From Rhodoferax lithotrophicus (GTDB taxonomy: Bacteria > Pseudomonadota > Gammaproteobacteria > Burkholderiales > Burkholderiaceae_C), in contig NZ_AP024238.1 of NCBI RefSeq assembly GCF_019973615.1, positions 3,741,989 through 3,805,988 of the forward strand: DNA of 64,000 bases, given 5' to 3'. The translations under genes and the position numbers were made by a program. The notes beneath the pieces were generated by a model that was given only the letters and a program-made list of their open reading frames with translations, had not been told where the DNA came from and ran no database searches. Positions 28,133 to 37,826 of this stretch are shown one piece after another (positions within the stretch are counted from its first letter, which is position 1; each line of letters begins with the position of its first letter).

Positions 28133-28951
28133 ATGTCAGACACCCCCCAAGCTTCGACCCGCCCCGGCATCTGGCGCATCGCCGGCCAACTGTCGCGCAC
28201 GCAATACTGGCTGTTCGCCCTTCTGGGCCTGTTCATTCCCTTCGCGCTGTGGACGCTGTACGCCGCCTCCGGCTGGGTCGATGCGGTGTTCATGCCCAGC
28301 CCGTGGAGTGTGGCCACGCGCATCATCACCTGGCTGGTGGAAGATGATTTGACCGCCGACACCCTGATCAGTGTCTACCGCGTGTCGGCAGGCTTTGCCC
28401 TGTCTGCCGTGCTGGCCTTGCCGCTGGGTTTGCTGATTGGCGCGTTTCGCCCGGTCGAGGCCTTGCTGGAGCCGCTGACCGATTTCATTCGCTACATGCC
28501 CGCCGTGGCCTTTATTCCGCTGGTGATGTTGTGGCTGGGCATTGGCGAGAGCGCCAAGATTTCCATCATCTTCATCGGCACGTTTTTCCAGATGGTGCTG
28601 ATGGTGGCCGAGAACGTGCGACTGGTGCCCATGGCGCAGATTGAAGCGGCCCTCACCATGGGTGCCACCCGCTACGAGATGATCCGCCTGGTGCTGGCGC
28701 AGTCGGCGCGGCCCGCCATTCTGGACACACTGCGCATCACCATGGGCTGGGCCTGGACTTACCTGGTGGTGGCCGAGCTGGTGGCAGCCAACTCGGGCCT
28801 GGGCTACGCCATTTTGAAAGCCCAGCGCTACCTGAAAACCGACACGATTTTTGCCGGGATCATCTTGATTGGCCTGATCGGCCTGGTCATGGATCAGGGC
28901 TTTCGCTGGCTACATCGGCGTCTGTACCCCTGGGCACAGGTAAGGGGTTAA
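28133..28951 (+). CDS. ABC transporter permease (nitrate/taurine type), guanidine operon
   Basis: A membrane subunit of 272 aa with six predicted transmembrane helices. The EAA loop motif is near residue 180 (EAALTMGATRYEMIRLVLAQS). It belongs to the SsuC/TauC/NrtB family. The ATG at 28133 is the first start after the guanidine-I riboswitch. Context implies uptake of guanidine or a guanidino or urea-like compound. A periplasmic binding protein normally precedes this gene in such operons and is absent here. Confidence 0.92.
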   Translation: MSDTPQASTRPGIWRIAGQLSRTQYWLFALLGLFIPFALWTLYAASGWVDAVFMPSPWSVATRIITWLVEDDLTADTLISVYRVSAGFALSAVLALPLGLLIGAFRPVEALLEPLTDFIRYMPAVAFIPLVMLWLGIGESAKISIIFIGTFFQMVLMVAENVRLVPMAQIEAALTMGATRYEMIRLVLAQSARPAILDTLRITMGWAWTYLVVAELVAANSGLGYAILKAQRYLKTDTIFAGIILIGLIGLVMDQGFRWLHRRLYPWAQVRG

Positions 28952-28955
28952 TAAC

Positions 28956-29792
28956 ATGTCCAAAGTCATCATTCAAAACGTTGGCAAGGTCTTTGAGCGT
29001 GCCGCCAGCCCAACGCCTGCGCTGGAAAACGTCAACCTCAGCATTGAAGACAACGAGTTCATCACCCTGGTCGGGGCCTCCGGCTGCGGCAAGTCCACGC
29101 TGCTGCGCATTCTGGCCGGGCTGGAGTACCGCACCAGTGGCGAGGTGGTTTGCGACGGTCGCAACATTGCCACGCCGGGGGCCGACCGCGCCATGGTGTT
29201 CCAGCACTACAGCCTGTACCCCTGGCTGAGCGTGATCGACAACATCAAGTTCAGCCGCCAGCTCAAGGTCAACCGCGAGAACTTGTCGTCATCCGATGTC
29301 GAGTCGGCCTCCGGGCGGGCCGAGGCACTGCTCAACCTGATTGGCCTGAGCAAGGTGCGCGATGCCTACCCGAATCAGCTCTCCGGCGGCATGCAGCAGC
29401 GCGTGGCGATTGCCCGTGCACTGATGGGGCGGCCCAGCATCCTGCTGATGGACGAGCCGTTTGGTGCACTGGATTCGCAAACCCGCGAGGTGATGCACGA
29501 CCTGATCCTGCACATTCACCGCATTGAAAAAACCACCATTGTGTTTGTGACGCATGACGTGGAAGAAGCGGTGTACCTGGGCCAGCGCGTGGTGCTGATG
29601 CAGCCGCGCCCGGGGCGCATTCACAGCATTTTCCCCGTGCCGCTGCCTGCCCTTCGCACGCAAGACATGAAGCACAGCGAAGCTTTTCGCGCCCTGCGTA
29701 GCGAGATTCTGGCGCGCATCCGCGAGAGCACTGGCATCACCACCGACCTGGACATGCTGGAGCAGCTCAATCTGCAAAACAGCGAAGCCTGA
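28956..29792 (+). CDS. ABC transporter ATP-binding protein, guanidine operon
   Basis: A 278 aa ATPase partner of the permease, starting four bases after it. The Walker [10 protein letters not shown], the signature [15 protein letters not shown], the Walker [13 protein letters not shown] and the H-loop VTHDVEEA are all intact. It follows the SsuB/TauB family. The substrate is inferred from the operon only. Confidence 0.94.
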   Translation: MSKVIIQNVGKVFERAASPTPALENVNLSIEDNEFITLVGASGCGKSTLLRILAGLEYRTSGEVVCDGRNIATPGADRAMVFQHYSLYPWLSVIDNIKFSRQLKVNRENLSSSDVESASGRAEALLNLIGLSKVRDAYPNQLSGGMQQRVAIARALMGRPSILLMDEPFGALDSQTREVMHDLILHIHRIEKTTIVFVTHDVEEAVYLGQRVVLMQPRPGRIHSIFPVPLPALRTQDMKHSEAFRALRSEILARIRESTGITTDLDMLEQLNLQNSEA

Positions 29793-29837
29793 ACACCCAC
29801 CCCATTGCCGTCCAACCGAACTGAAAGCCAACCCACC

Positions 29838-30620
29838 ATGCCCATCACTTTTGACGATCTACCCGCCCTGGCCCGCACGGCAGTGCCAGCGACCTCCACC
29901 GCTTTTTCGCCCGAACTGGTGCTGTGGCACGAGCTGTTGCCCGGCGGCTGCCACTGGTCTGGCCTGCTGCGCCGTGGCAATACCTTGCGTCTGACGGACC
30001 TGAGTGGCACGGCCAACGTGTCGGCGCTGTTCTTCAACCAGGAAGAAAAAACCGAGCGCTACAACGTGCCCGACACGCTCAAGGCCCAGCACACCGCCTA
30101 CCTCACGCAAGGGCATGTGTGTTACTCAGACATGGGGCGGGTGCTGTGCTCGATTCCCACCGATACCTGCGGCTGGCATGACACGGTGTGTGGCGTGCTG
30201 GACACTGCCGCACTGGAAAAGAAGTACGGCCAGGCCAGCTACCAGACGCACCGCAACAGCATGTACCGCAGCGGCCAGGAGGGCTTGCTGGTGGAACTCA
30301 ACAAGTGGGGCTTGGGCCGACGCGACATGAATGGCAACGCCAATTTCTTCAGCAAGGTCACCGCCAATGCCGCCGGTCAGCTTCAGTTCGACCGGGCGCA
30401 CCGCGCACCGGGCCAGGTTGTGGATCTGCGCTTTGAGATGAATGTGCTGGTGTTGCTGTCTGCTGCGCCCCACCCGCTGGACGATGCCCCCAGCTATGCC
30501 CCGGGTGATGTGCAGCTGACCGCCTGGCGCTCTGGCACCGCCGGAGTCAACGACCCCTGCCGCCTGTCCTGCCCGGAAAACGGCCGCGGCTTTATCAACA
30601 CCGAACGCTGGTTTTTGTAA
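29838..30620 (+). CDS. DUF1989 protein, urea carboxylase-associated 2 type (carboxyguanidine deiminase subunit)
   Basis: A 260 aa soluble protein of the urea-amidolyase-associated family 2. It has the shared pattern of DUF1989 proteins: FFNQEEKTERYN, then SDMGRVLCSIPTDTCGWHDTVCG, with conserved Cys/His likely to bind metal. In guanidine operons two such proteins form carboxyguanidine deiminase (CgdA/CgdB), which turns carboxyguanidine into allophanate and ammonia. The ATG at 29838 is chosen over the ORF start at 29805. The next gene encodes its homologous partner. Confidence 0.88.
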   Translation: MPITFDDLPALARTAVPATSTAFSPELVLWHELLPGGCHWSGLLRRGNTLRLTDLSGTANVSALFFNQEEKTERYNVPDTLKAQHTAYLTQGHVCYSDMGRVLCSIPTDTCGWHDTVCGVLDTAALEKKYGQASYQTHRNSMYRSGQEGLLVELNKWGLGRRDMNGNANFFSKVTANAAGQLQFDRAHRAPGQVVDLRFEMNVLVLLSAAPHPLDDAPSYAPGDVQLTAWRSGTAGVNDPCRLSCPENGRGFINTERWFL

Positions 30621-30638
30621 TTCATAAGGAAACTCATC

Positions 30639-31289
30639 ATGTCTTTGACTCTCAAAACCAGCACACTCGACCCGGCGCACGCCGTGGTGGATGCCATCGT
30701 TCCCGCGGGTGAACCGTGGATGCACAAGCTCACCCAAGGCCAGGTATTTCGCATCCTGGACCTCGAAGGCAATCAGGCGGTAGACACCCTGTTCTTCAGC
30801 GCCAACGACCCAGAAGAGCACTACAGCATGACGCACACCATCCAGGCCCAGAGTGCGCTCTACCTCACCACCGGCAGCGTGCTGATGTCGAGCGAAGGCC
30901 GGCCCATGCTGAGCATCGTGGCCGACACCTGTGGCCGCCACGACACGCTGGGCGGCGCCTGCTCGTGTGAGAGCAACACGGTGCGCTATGCCCTGGAAAA
31001 ACGCCCGATGCACGCCTGCCGCGACAGCTTCATGGCTGCACTGGCGCACAACCCCTACGGCCTGCACAAGCGCGACATTGCCTCCAACATCAACTTCTTC
31101 ATGAACGTACCGGTCACCCCCGAGGGCGGCCTGACGTTTGAGGACGGTGTGTCGGCCCCCGGCAAATATGTGGAAATGCGCGCCGAGATGGACGTGATCG
31201 TGCTGATCTCCAACTGCCCGCAGCTCAACAACCCGTGCAACGCCTACAACCCCACGCCGGTGCGCTGCCTGGTATGGGATGCGGTTTAA
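30639..31289 (+). CDS. DUF1989 protein, urea carboxylase-associated 1 type (carboxyguanidine deiminase subunit)
   Basis: A 216 aa homologue of the preceding protein, with [36 protein letters not shown] and [10 protein letters not shown]. The cluster of Cys and His ([13 protein letters not shown]) probably forms the metal site. With its neighbour it should form the deiminase that acts after the carboxylase. The start follows an AAGGAA Shine-Dalgarno sequence. It lies 73 bp before the carboxylase gene. Confidence 0.9.
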   Translation: MSLTLKTSTLDPAHAVVDAIVPAGEPWMHKLTQGQVFRILDLEGNQAVDTLFFSANDPEEHYSMTHTIQAQSALYLTTGSVLMSSEGRPMLSIVADTCGRHDTLGGACSCESNTVRYALEKRPMHACRDSFMAALAHNPYGLHKRDIASNINFFMNVPVTPEGGLTFEDGVSAPGKYVEMRAEMDVIVLISNCPQLNNPCNAYNPTPVRCLVWDAV

Positions 31290-31362
31290 CCAGTTCGCCC
31301 CCGGACGACCGGATGGGTGCCAATGAACGGCCGGACGACCTGCCTGAAAGATTGAGCTGACC

Positions 31363-34300
31363 ATGTTCAAAAAAGTTCTTGTGGCTAATCGCGGGGCCAT
31401 TGCTTGCCGCATTATTCGCACGCTACGCCTTATGCATGTAGCGTCAGTAGCTATTTATTCTGAAGCAGATGCCGACTCTGCCCACGTCGCCATGGCCGAT
31501 GAAGCAGTGTGTGTGGGGCCTGCAACGGTCACCAGCAGCTACCTGGCCATGCAACGCATCATTGAGGCCGCGCTGACCACCGGCGCACAAGCCATCCACC
31601 CCGGCTATGGCTTCTTGTCTGAAAACGCCCAGTTTGTCGAAGCCTGCGAGGCCGCAGGCCTGGTCTTCATCGGTCCCACGCCTGCGCAAATGCGCCTGTT
31701 TGGCCTGAAACACACGGCCCGCGCCTTGGCGCTGGAGGCCGGTGTGCCGCTGCTGCCCGGCACCGGCCTGCTGGCCAATCTGGACACCGCGCTGGCGCAA
31801 GCCGCCGTGATTGGTTACCCCGTCATGCTCAAAAGCAGCGCCGGCGGTGGTGGTATTGGCATGCAGATGTGCCCGGATGCACAGGCGTTGAGCGCCGCCT
31901 TTGAGTCGGTCAAGCGCCTGGCGCAGGCCAATTTTTCGGATGCCGGGGTGTTTCTGGAGCGCTACATTGCCGATGCCCGTCACATCGAGGTGCAGATTTT
32001 TGGCGACGGTGCGGGTGGCGTGCTGGCCCTGGGCGAGCGCGATTGCTCATTACAACGGCGCAACCAGAAAGTGGTCGAAGAAACCCCCGCCCCGAACCTG
32101 CGCGACGAGGTGCGCCAGGCGCTGTTGGCCACAGCACGCCAACTCGCCGCCAAGGCCCACTACCGCTCCGCAGGCACGGTGGAGTTTGTGGTGGATGCTG
32201 CCACGCAAGAGTTTTTCTTTCTGGAGGTGAACGCCCGCCTGCAAGTCGAGCACGGTGTCACCGAGGCGGTCACCGGGGTGGACTTGGTGGAGTGGATGAT
32301 TCGGCTTGCAGCGCACGATATGCCTGCGCTGGCAACTATCAATGTTATAGCAAATGGCCATGCCATCCAGGCCCGTCTGTACGCCGAAGACCCAGCCAAA
32401 AACTTTCAACCCTCCAGCGGCCTGCTGACCGAGGTGCACTTTCCCAAAAACCTGCGGGTGGACACCTGGATCGAGCGCGGCACCGAGGTCAGCGCCCACT
32501 ACGACCCGATGCTGGCCAAGCTGATCGCCCATGGCAGCGACCGCACGCAGGCCCTGGCCAAGCTGACGCACGCGCTGAACGACACGCGCATCGCCGGTTT
32601 CGAGTCCAACCTGGACTACCTGCGTGCCGTGATGGACTTTGCGCCCTTTGTGCAAGGCCAGCACACCACCCGCAGCTTGGGTGCATTGGTTGCGCCCAGC
32701 CGCGCCATCGACGTGCACAGCCCCGGCGTACAAACCTCGGTGCAAGACTGGCCGGGCCGTATTGGCTACTGGGCCGTGGGTGTGCCGCCGTCCGGCCCGA
32801 TGGACGGCCTGGCGCTGCGCCTGGCCAACCGCCTGGTGGGCAACCGCGAAGGCGCTGCCGCGCTAGAAATCACCGTGACCGGACCAACCCTGAGCTTTCG
32901 CAGCACGCAGCAACTGGCACTCACCGGCGCACCCATGGAAGCCACGCTGGATGGCGCACCGCTGGCCATGGGCCAGGCCTTCACGGTGACGGCCGGGCAA
33001 AGCCTGCGCCTGGGCAAGGTCAAAGATGCCGGTTGCCGCGCCTACCTGGCCGTGGCCGGTGGGCTGGACGTGCCGGACTATTTGGGCAGCCAATCGACCT
33101 TTACCCTGGGCCAGTTTGGCGGCCACGGCGGGCGCGTGTTGCGCTCCGGTGATGTGCTGCATGTGGGCACAGAAGCCCTGCTATCCGCCATGAGTGCCGA
33201 GACTGCCCACGCCTTGCTGCCCGACTACACCCACCACTGGGACATCGGCGTGCTGGTGGGCCCACACGCCGCGCCAGACTTCTTCACGCCCGAAGACATG
33301 GCCATGTTCTTTGCCACCGACTGGCAAGTGCACTACAACTCCAGCCGCACCGGCGTGCGGCTGATCGGCCCCAAACCGACCTGGGCGCGGCGCGACGGTG
33401 GCGAGGCCGGGTTGCACCCGTCCAACATCCACGACAACGCCTACGCCATTGGCGCGATTGACTTCACCGGCGACATGCCCGTCATCCTCGGGCCAGACGG
33501 CCCAAGTCTGGGCGGCTTTGTCTGCCCAGCCACGGTGGTGCAGGCCGAGCTGTGGAAGCTGGGCCAACTCGCCCCCGGCAACACGGTGCGCTTTGTGCCC
33601 ATGACGCATGCCCAGGCCATTGCCCAACTGCGGGCACAACAGCAGGCGCTGAGCCTGGCTTTGCCCCCTCTCCCAAGGGGAGAGGGAATAAATTCACCGC
33701 GCCCGGCGGATGCCCGCGAAGAGACCCCACCAGACGCTACATGTTCAATAGCTGATTGCGCAGTATTGATGAGCACTACAGGCCAAAATGGCACGGAAGA
33801 AGTGGTCTACCGCCGGGCGGGTGATGCCTATGTGCTGATTGAGTTTGGTGAACTCAAGCTTGACCTGACCCTGCGCTTTTTGGTTCACGCCCTGATGACC
33901 CGGCTGCAGGCCCAGCGGGATGCCGGTGCGCTGCCCGGCATCATCGACCTGACACCCGGCATTCGCTCGCTGCAAGTGCATTACGACCCGCTGCAACTCC
34001 CGCTGGCGCAGTTGATGGCGCACCTGCTGCAAGCACAAGAGGGCCTGAGTAGCAGCACGGACATCGAGGTGCCCAGTCGCACCGTCTGGCTGCCGCTGTC
34101 GTGGGACGACCCTGCAACCCAGTTGGCGATTGACAAGTACATGCAATCCGTCAACCCGAGCGCCCCCTGGTGCCCGAGCAACATCGAGTTCATCCGCCGC
34201 ATCAACGGCCTGCCCGATAGTCAAGCGGTGTTCGACATCGTGTTTCAGGCCAGCTACATGGTGCTGGGTTTGGGCGATGTCTACCTGGGCGCCCCGGTGG

Positions 34301-35025
34301 CGACACCGCTGGACCCGCGGCACCGGCTGGTCACCACCAAGTACAACCCGGCGCGCACCTGGACCCCGGAAAACGCCGTCGGCATTGGTGGCGCTTACCT
34401 GTGCGTCTACGGCATGGAAGGCCCCGGCGGCTACCAGTTTGTGGGCCGCACGGTGCAGATGTGGAACCGCTGGCGCGAGACCCGTGAATTTGCCCAAGGC
34501 AAACCGTGGCTGCTGCAGTTTTTTGACCAGATCCGCTTCTACCCCATGGGGGCGCAAGAGCTGCTGGACTACCGCAAAGACTTCATCGCGGGCAGAGTCG
34601 GGCTGCGCATCGAAGAGGGCACGTTTCGCCTGTCGGACTACCAGCGTTACCTGGCCGACAACGCCGACAGCATCGCCCAGTTCAAACAGGGTCAGCAAGC
34701 CGCGTTTGAGGCCGAGCGCGAGCGCTGGCGCGAAGCCGGAGTGTCTGAAGCGCCCGATGGTGGCGTGGACGAGCGCGGTGCTGCGGGTGAAGCTGCCGCC
34801 CTGGCGTTTGACGGCGAGGTGGTGGCCTCCCAAGTGTCGGGCGGAGTCTGGTCGGTGCAGACCAGCGTGGGCGCACAGGTCAAGGCCGGGCAGACCCTGC
34901 TGGTGATCGAGTCCATGAAGATGGAAATTGCCGTGCTCGCCCCCTGCGACGGCTGTATTGAACAACTGCTGTGCACCGAAGGCCAGGCGGTCACCGCCGG
35001 GCAAGCGCTGGTGCTGATGAGCTAA
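31363..35025 (+). CDS. biotin-dependent guanidine/urea carboxylase
   Basis: A 1220 aa enzyme that carboxylates guanidine (or urea) with ATP, bicarbonate and biotin. Residues 1-450 form biotin carboxylase ([39 protein letters not shown]). Residues about 455-765 resemble the KipA-like carboxyltransferase part, and about 808-1010 the KipI-like part. The C-terminal biotin carrier domain has Lys1186 in ESMKMEI. The linker at residues 767-807 is encoded by two repeat elements, a palindrome (33666-33686) and a dispersed repeat (33735-33783). A guanidine riboswitch and DUF1989 genes point to guanidine as substrate, although the sequence alone also fits urea carboxylase. Confidence 0.93.
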   Translation: MFKKVLVANRGAIACRIIRTLRLMHVASVAIYSEADADSAHVAMADEAVCVGPATVTSSYLAMQRIIEAALTTGAQAIHPGYGFLSENAQFVEACEAAGLVFIGPTPAQMRLFGLKHTARALALEAGVPLLPGTGLLANLDTALAQAAVIGYPVMLKSSAGGGGIGMQMCPDAQALSAAFESVKRLAQANFSDAGVFLERYIADARHIEVQIFGDGAGGVLALGERDCSLQRRNQKVVEETPAPNLRDEVRQALLATARQLAAKAHYRSAGTVEFVVDAATQEFFFLEVNARLQVEHGVTEAVTGVDLVEWMIRLAAHDMPALATINVIANGHAIQARLYAEDPAKNFQPSSGLLTEVHFPKNLRVDTWIERGTEVSAHYDPMLAKLIAHGSDRTQALAKLTHALNDTRIAGFESNLDYLRAVMDFAPFVQGQHTTRSLGALVAPSRAIDVHSPGVQTSVQDWPGRIGYWAVGVPPSGPMDGLALRLANRLVGNREGAAALEITVTGPTLSFRSTQQLALTGAPMEATLDGAPLAMGQAFTVTAGQSLRLGKVKDAGCRAYLAVAGGLDVPDYLGSQSTFTLGQFGGHGGRVLRSGDVLHVGTEALLSAMSAETAHALLPDYTHHWDIGVLVGPHAAPDFFTPEDMAMFFATDWQVHYNSSRTGVRLIGPKPTWARRDGGEAGLHPSNIHDNAYAIGAIDFTGDMPVILGPDGPSLGGFVCPATVVQAELWKLGQLAPGNTVRFVPMTHAQAIAQLRAQQQALSLALPPLPRGEGINSPRPADAREETPPDATCSIADCAVLMSTTGQNGTEEVVYRRAGDAYVLIEFGELKLDLTLRFLVHALMTRLQAQRDAGALPGIIDLTPGIRSLQVHYDPLQLPLAQLMAHLLQAQEGLSSSTDIEVPSRTVWLPLSWDDPATQLAIDKYMQSVNPSAPWCPSNIEFIRRINGLPDSQAVFDIVFQASYMVLGLGDVYLGAPVATPLDPRHRLVTTKYNPARTWTPENAVGIGGAYLCVYGMEGPGGYQFVGRTVQMWNRWRETREFAQGKPWLLQFFDQIRFYPMGAQELLDYRKDFIAGRVGLRIEEGTFRLSDYQRYLADNADSIAQFKQGQQAAFEAERERWREAGVSEAPDGGVDERGAAGEAAALAFDGEVVASQVSGGVWSVQTSVGAQVKAGQTLLVIESMKMEIAVLAPCDGCIEQLLCTEGQAVTAGQALVLMS
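32325..32352 (+). repeat. possible degenerate copy of the dispersed repeat in the carboxylase gene
   Basis: TGCGCTGGCAACTATCAATG followed by TTATAGCA resembles the second half of the repeat. It falls in the biotin carboxylase domain where length is conserved, so it may be a chance match. Confidence 0.25.
33666..33686. repeat. CCCTCTCCC palindrome inside the carboxylase gene
   Basis: CCCTCTCCC and GGGAGAGGG form a perfect 9 bp stem with a three-base loop. This resembles a short intergenic palindrome common in related genomes. Here it is read in frame as part of the domain linker. Confidence 0.75.
33735..33783 (-). repeat. 49 bp dispersed repeat inside the carboxylase gene
   Basis: Read on the minus strand it begins GCCTGTAGTGCTCATCAATA and ends GAACATGTAGCG, in register with the other full copies. 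It encodes part of the linker around residues 791-807 without breaking the frame. Confidence 0.75.
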
Positions 35026-35052
35026 CCACAATTTGAATCTGGAGAACCCCCT

Positions 35053-36897
35053 ATGCGACTCGACCTTTCCATCCCCGCCCTGCGTGCCCGTTACCTGGAC
35101 GGCAGCCTGACACCTCGCCAATTGGTGGCCCAACTGCATGCGCAGATGCTGGCTGAAGATGCCGCGCTGGAGCGCCACATCTGGATTCGCCGCCTGACGC
35201 TCGAAGAGATGCAAGCCTATGCAAGCGCGCTGGACGGGCGTGACCCGGCAACGCTGCCCTTGTACGGCATTCCCTTTGCCATCAAGGACAACATCGACCT
35301 GGGCGGCATCCCCACCACCGCTGCCTGCCCGGACTACGCCTATACCCCTGAGGTCAGTGCTACGGTGGTGCAGCGCCTGATTGCCGCTGGGGCGATTCCG
35401 GTGGGTAAGACCAATCTAGACCAATTTGCCACCGGCCTGGTGGGTGTGCGCTCGCCGTATGGCGCATGCAAAAACAGCCTGCACCCAGACTACATCTCGG
35501 GTGGCTCTTCGGCGGGCTCGGCGGTGTCGGTGGCACTGGGGCTGGCGAGTTTTTCGCTGGGCACCGACACCGCAGGCTCGGGGCGCGTGCCTGCCATGCT
35601 CAACAACCTGGTGGGCCTCAAGCCCAGCGTAGGGCGTATTCCTGCTACCGGCGTGGTACCAGCCTGCCGCACGCTCGATGTGGTGTCGGTATTTGCGCTG
35701 ACCGCTGGCGATGCCGCTACCGTGCTGGCCGCCGCCCAGGGGCAAGACCCACTGGATGTGTATTCGCGCAACTTGCCGCCGCATGGTCACAACTTTGGCG
35801 CGGCCAGCAGCTTTCGTTTTGGTGTGCCGCGCGAGGCCGACCTGGAGTTTCACGGCAACCCAGAAGGCCCGGCGCAGTTTGCCCAGGCTGTGGCGCACCT
35901 GGTGGCGCTCGGTGGCACGCCGGTGGAGGTGGACTTGCGGCCTTTCCGCGCTGTGGCCACCCTGCTGTACGAAGGCCCGTGGGTGGCAGAGCGCTACCAG
36001 GCCATTCGTGCCTTCATCGAAGCCACACCCGAAGCCTTGCACCCGGTGACACGCGCCATCACTGAAAAAGGCATCCAGATCAGCGCTCCCGACACCTTTG
36101 CAGCCCTGTACAAGCTGAAAGAGCTGCAGCAGCAAACGCTGCCGGTGTGGAACGACATCGACTGCCTGGTGACCCCCACCGCCAGCACCGCCTACACCAT
36201 CGCGGCGGTGCAGGCCGACCCGATCCGCCTGAATTCCAACCTGGGCCATTACACCAACTTTGTGAATTTGCTCGACCTGGCCGCCGTGGCCGTGCCCACC
36301 GGTTTCATGACTGAGGCGATGAACCACATGCCGTGGGGCGTGACACTGGTCGCCCCGGCCGGGCAAGACTTGCCGCTGCTGTCGCTGGCCGCCCGCTTAC
36401 ATACCCGCACCGTGCCCACCGTGGGGGCGACCTCCCATGCACCGCATCTGCAGCCCGCTGCAGCGCCGGATACCGCGGCCTTCCCCTCGGGCCTGGTGCG
36501 CGTGGCGGTGTGTGGTGCACATTTGAGCGGCTTGCCCTTGAATGGGCAACTGACCCAGCGCAGTGCCCGGCTGCTGCAGACCACCTTCAGCGCGCCTTGC
36601 TACAAGCTGGTGGCCTTGCCCGGCGGGCCACCCTACCGGCCCGGCATGGTGCGTGTGGCCAAAGGCGGTGCAGCCATTGAACTGGAGGTGTGGGAGATGC
36701 CCGCCACTGCATTCGGCTCCTTTGTGGCAGGTATTCCGGCCCCATTGGGCATTGGCAGCATTGAACTGGCGGATGCCAGCACGGTGCTGGGTTTTGTGTG
36801 CGAAGCGGTGGCTGCCGAGCAGGCACAAGACATCAGCCACTTCGGCGGCTGGCGGGCGTATCTACGCAGCCATGACCATCTTGCCGTATCCGCTTGA
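35053..36897 (+). CDS. atzF: allophanate hydrolase
   Basis: It hydrolyses allophanate to two ammonia and two CO2, ending the guanidine/urea carboxylase pathway. The 614 aa product has an amidase-signature domain with the triad Lys78 (AIKDNID), Ser152 (GGSSAGSA) and Ser176 (DTAGSGR). A separate C-terminal domain from about residue 465 is typical of AtzF-type enzymes. It begins 27 bp after the carboxylase gene and is the last gene of the operon. Confidence 0.95.
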   Translation: MRLDLSIPALRARYLDGSLTPRQLVAQLHAQMLAEDAALERHIWIRRLTLEEMQAYASALDGRDPATLPLYGIPFAIKDNIDLGGIPTTAACPDYAYTPEVSATVVQRLIAAGAIPVGKTNLDQFATGLVGVRSPYGACKNSLHPDYISGGSSAGSAVSVALGLASFSLGTDTAGSGRVPAMLNNLVGLKPSVGRIPATGVVPACRTLDVVSVFALTAGDAATVLAAAQGQDPLDVYSRNLPPHGHNFGAASSFRFGVPREADLEFHGNPEGPAQFAQAVAHLVALGGTPVEVDLRPFRAVATLLYEGPWVAERYQAIRAFIEATPEALHPVTRAITEKGIQISAPDTFAALYKLKELQQQTLPVWNDIDCLVTPTASTAYTIAAVQADPIRLNSNLGHYTNFVNLLDLAAVAVPTGFMTEAMNHMPWGVTLVAPAGQDLPLLSLAARLHTRTVPTVGATSHAPHLQPAAAPDTAAFPSGLVRVAVCGAHLSGLPLNGQLTQRSARLLQTTFSAPCYKLVALPGGPPYRPGMVRVAKGGAAIELEVWEMPATAFGSFVAGIPAPLGIGSIELADASTVLGFVCEAVAAEQAQDISHFGGWRAYLRSHDHLAVSA

Positions 36898-37048
36898 AGA
36901 CTGCATCCTGCACCGTTACCGTTGACCCGTCCTGCCCCTCAGGCAAGGCGATGTGAAAACACATCCAACAACACTCCAAAATGGCTGGGAAGTCATAATT
37001 GGACAGTTGTCGCGATTACGTTTCACATCACCAGCCAAGAGGATACCT

Positions 37049-37741
37049 ATGGGAACCAGCATCACTTTTCAACGCCCGGACGGAAAATCCGTTGAAGGAT
37101 ATTTGGCCGAGCCATCACACCCCGCAAACGCCCCGGCCATTGTGGTCATACAGGAGTGGTGGGGTATCAATGATCAGATTCGCGGTGTGGCTGATCGACT
37201 GGCCTTGGCTGGTTTTCAGGCACTGGTGCCTGACCTGTACCGGGGCAAGTCAACGTTGGAAGCCGAAGAAGCTCACCACTTGATGACAGGGCTTGATTTT
37301 GGCGATGCTGCGTCGCAGGATATCCGCGGTGCCGTGCAGTACCTGAAGCGCCGTGCTGCCAAGGTCGGTGTCACCGGGTTCTGCATGGGCGGTGCGTTGA
37401 CCATACTGGCACTTACACAATCTCCCGAGATTGATGCAGGCGTTGCATGGTATGGCTGCCCACCCCTTGAATATATCGATGCCAGCAAAATCCAGGTACC
37501 CTTGCAAGCCCATTGGGCAACGCAAGATCAATTCTTTGCCATTGAAACCATTGACTTGCTGGAAGAAAAACTTCATGCAGCGGGCACCCCATTTGAGTTT
37601 CACCGTTACCTGGCGCAGCATGCGTTTGCCAATCAGACAGCCGTCGGCCCAGGTCGCCTGCCAGCCACTCAATACGATCCCGTGTGGGCGCAACAGGCTT
37701 GGGACCGAACCTTGAGGTTTTTCGGGCGTACCCTTGGCTGA
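37049..37741 (+). CDS. dienelactone hydrolase family protein
   Basis: A cytoplasmic alpha/beta hydrolase of 230 aa. The nucleophile is Cys in GVTGFCMGGAL, the dienelactone-hydrolase variant of the GxSxG elbow. VVIQEWWGINDQIRGVADRLA is the family N-terminal block, and the His lies near QHAFANQ. The ATG at 37049 follows an AAGAGGA Shine-Dalgarno sequence, so the upstream in-frame extension is not used. No aromatic catabolic genes are adjacent, so the substrate is open. Confidence 0.92.
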   Translation: MGTSITFQRPDGKSVEGYLAEPSHPANAPAIVVIQEWWGINDQIRGVADRLALAGFQALVPDLYRGKSTLEAEEAHHLMTGLDFGDAASQDIRGAVQYLKRRAAKVGVTGFCMGGALTILALTQSPEIDAGVAWYGCPPLEYIDASKIQVPLQAHWATQDQFFAIETIDLLEEKLHAAGTPFEFHRYLAQHAFANQTAVGPGRLPATQYDPVWAQQAWDRTLRFFGRTLG

Positions 37742-37826
37742 TCTGGACGGCCAGTGCGCTTCGCCGCTGCGCTGATCACCCCACGCAGCAACCAAGAGCG
37801 TGCCTGCAACGGCACCTCTGGCCACC

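Noticed and set aside
30126..31421. Long minus-strand ORF of 431 codons
   Set aside because: It runs antisense to the two DUF1989 genes, with His/Gly/Val-rich unnatural composition. It is a shadow of GC-rich coding DNA.
31420..31470. TAGCTATTTATTC stretch as another copy of the dispersed repeat
   Set aside because: It encodes the conserved VAIYSEAD of biotin carboxylase with normal length, and only about 12 bases match.
32043..33152. Plus-strand frame-shifted ORF of 369 codons inside the carboxylase gene
   Set aside because: It is the alternative frame of a gene with conserved domains. Its Arg/Pro/Gly-rich product is typical of a shadow.
33745..35214. Long minus-strand ORF of 489 codons
   Set aside because: It is antisense to the carboxylase and allophanate hydrolase genes and has no recognisable domain. 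It is a codon-bias shadow.
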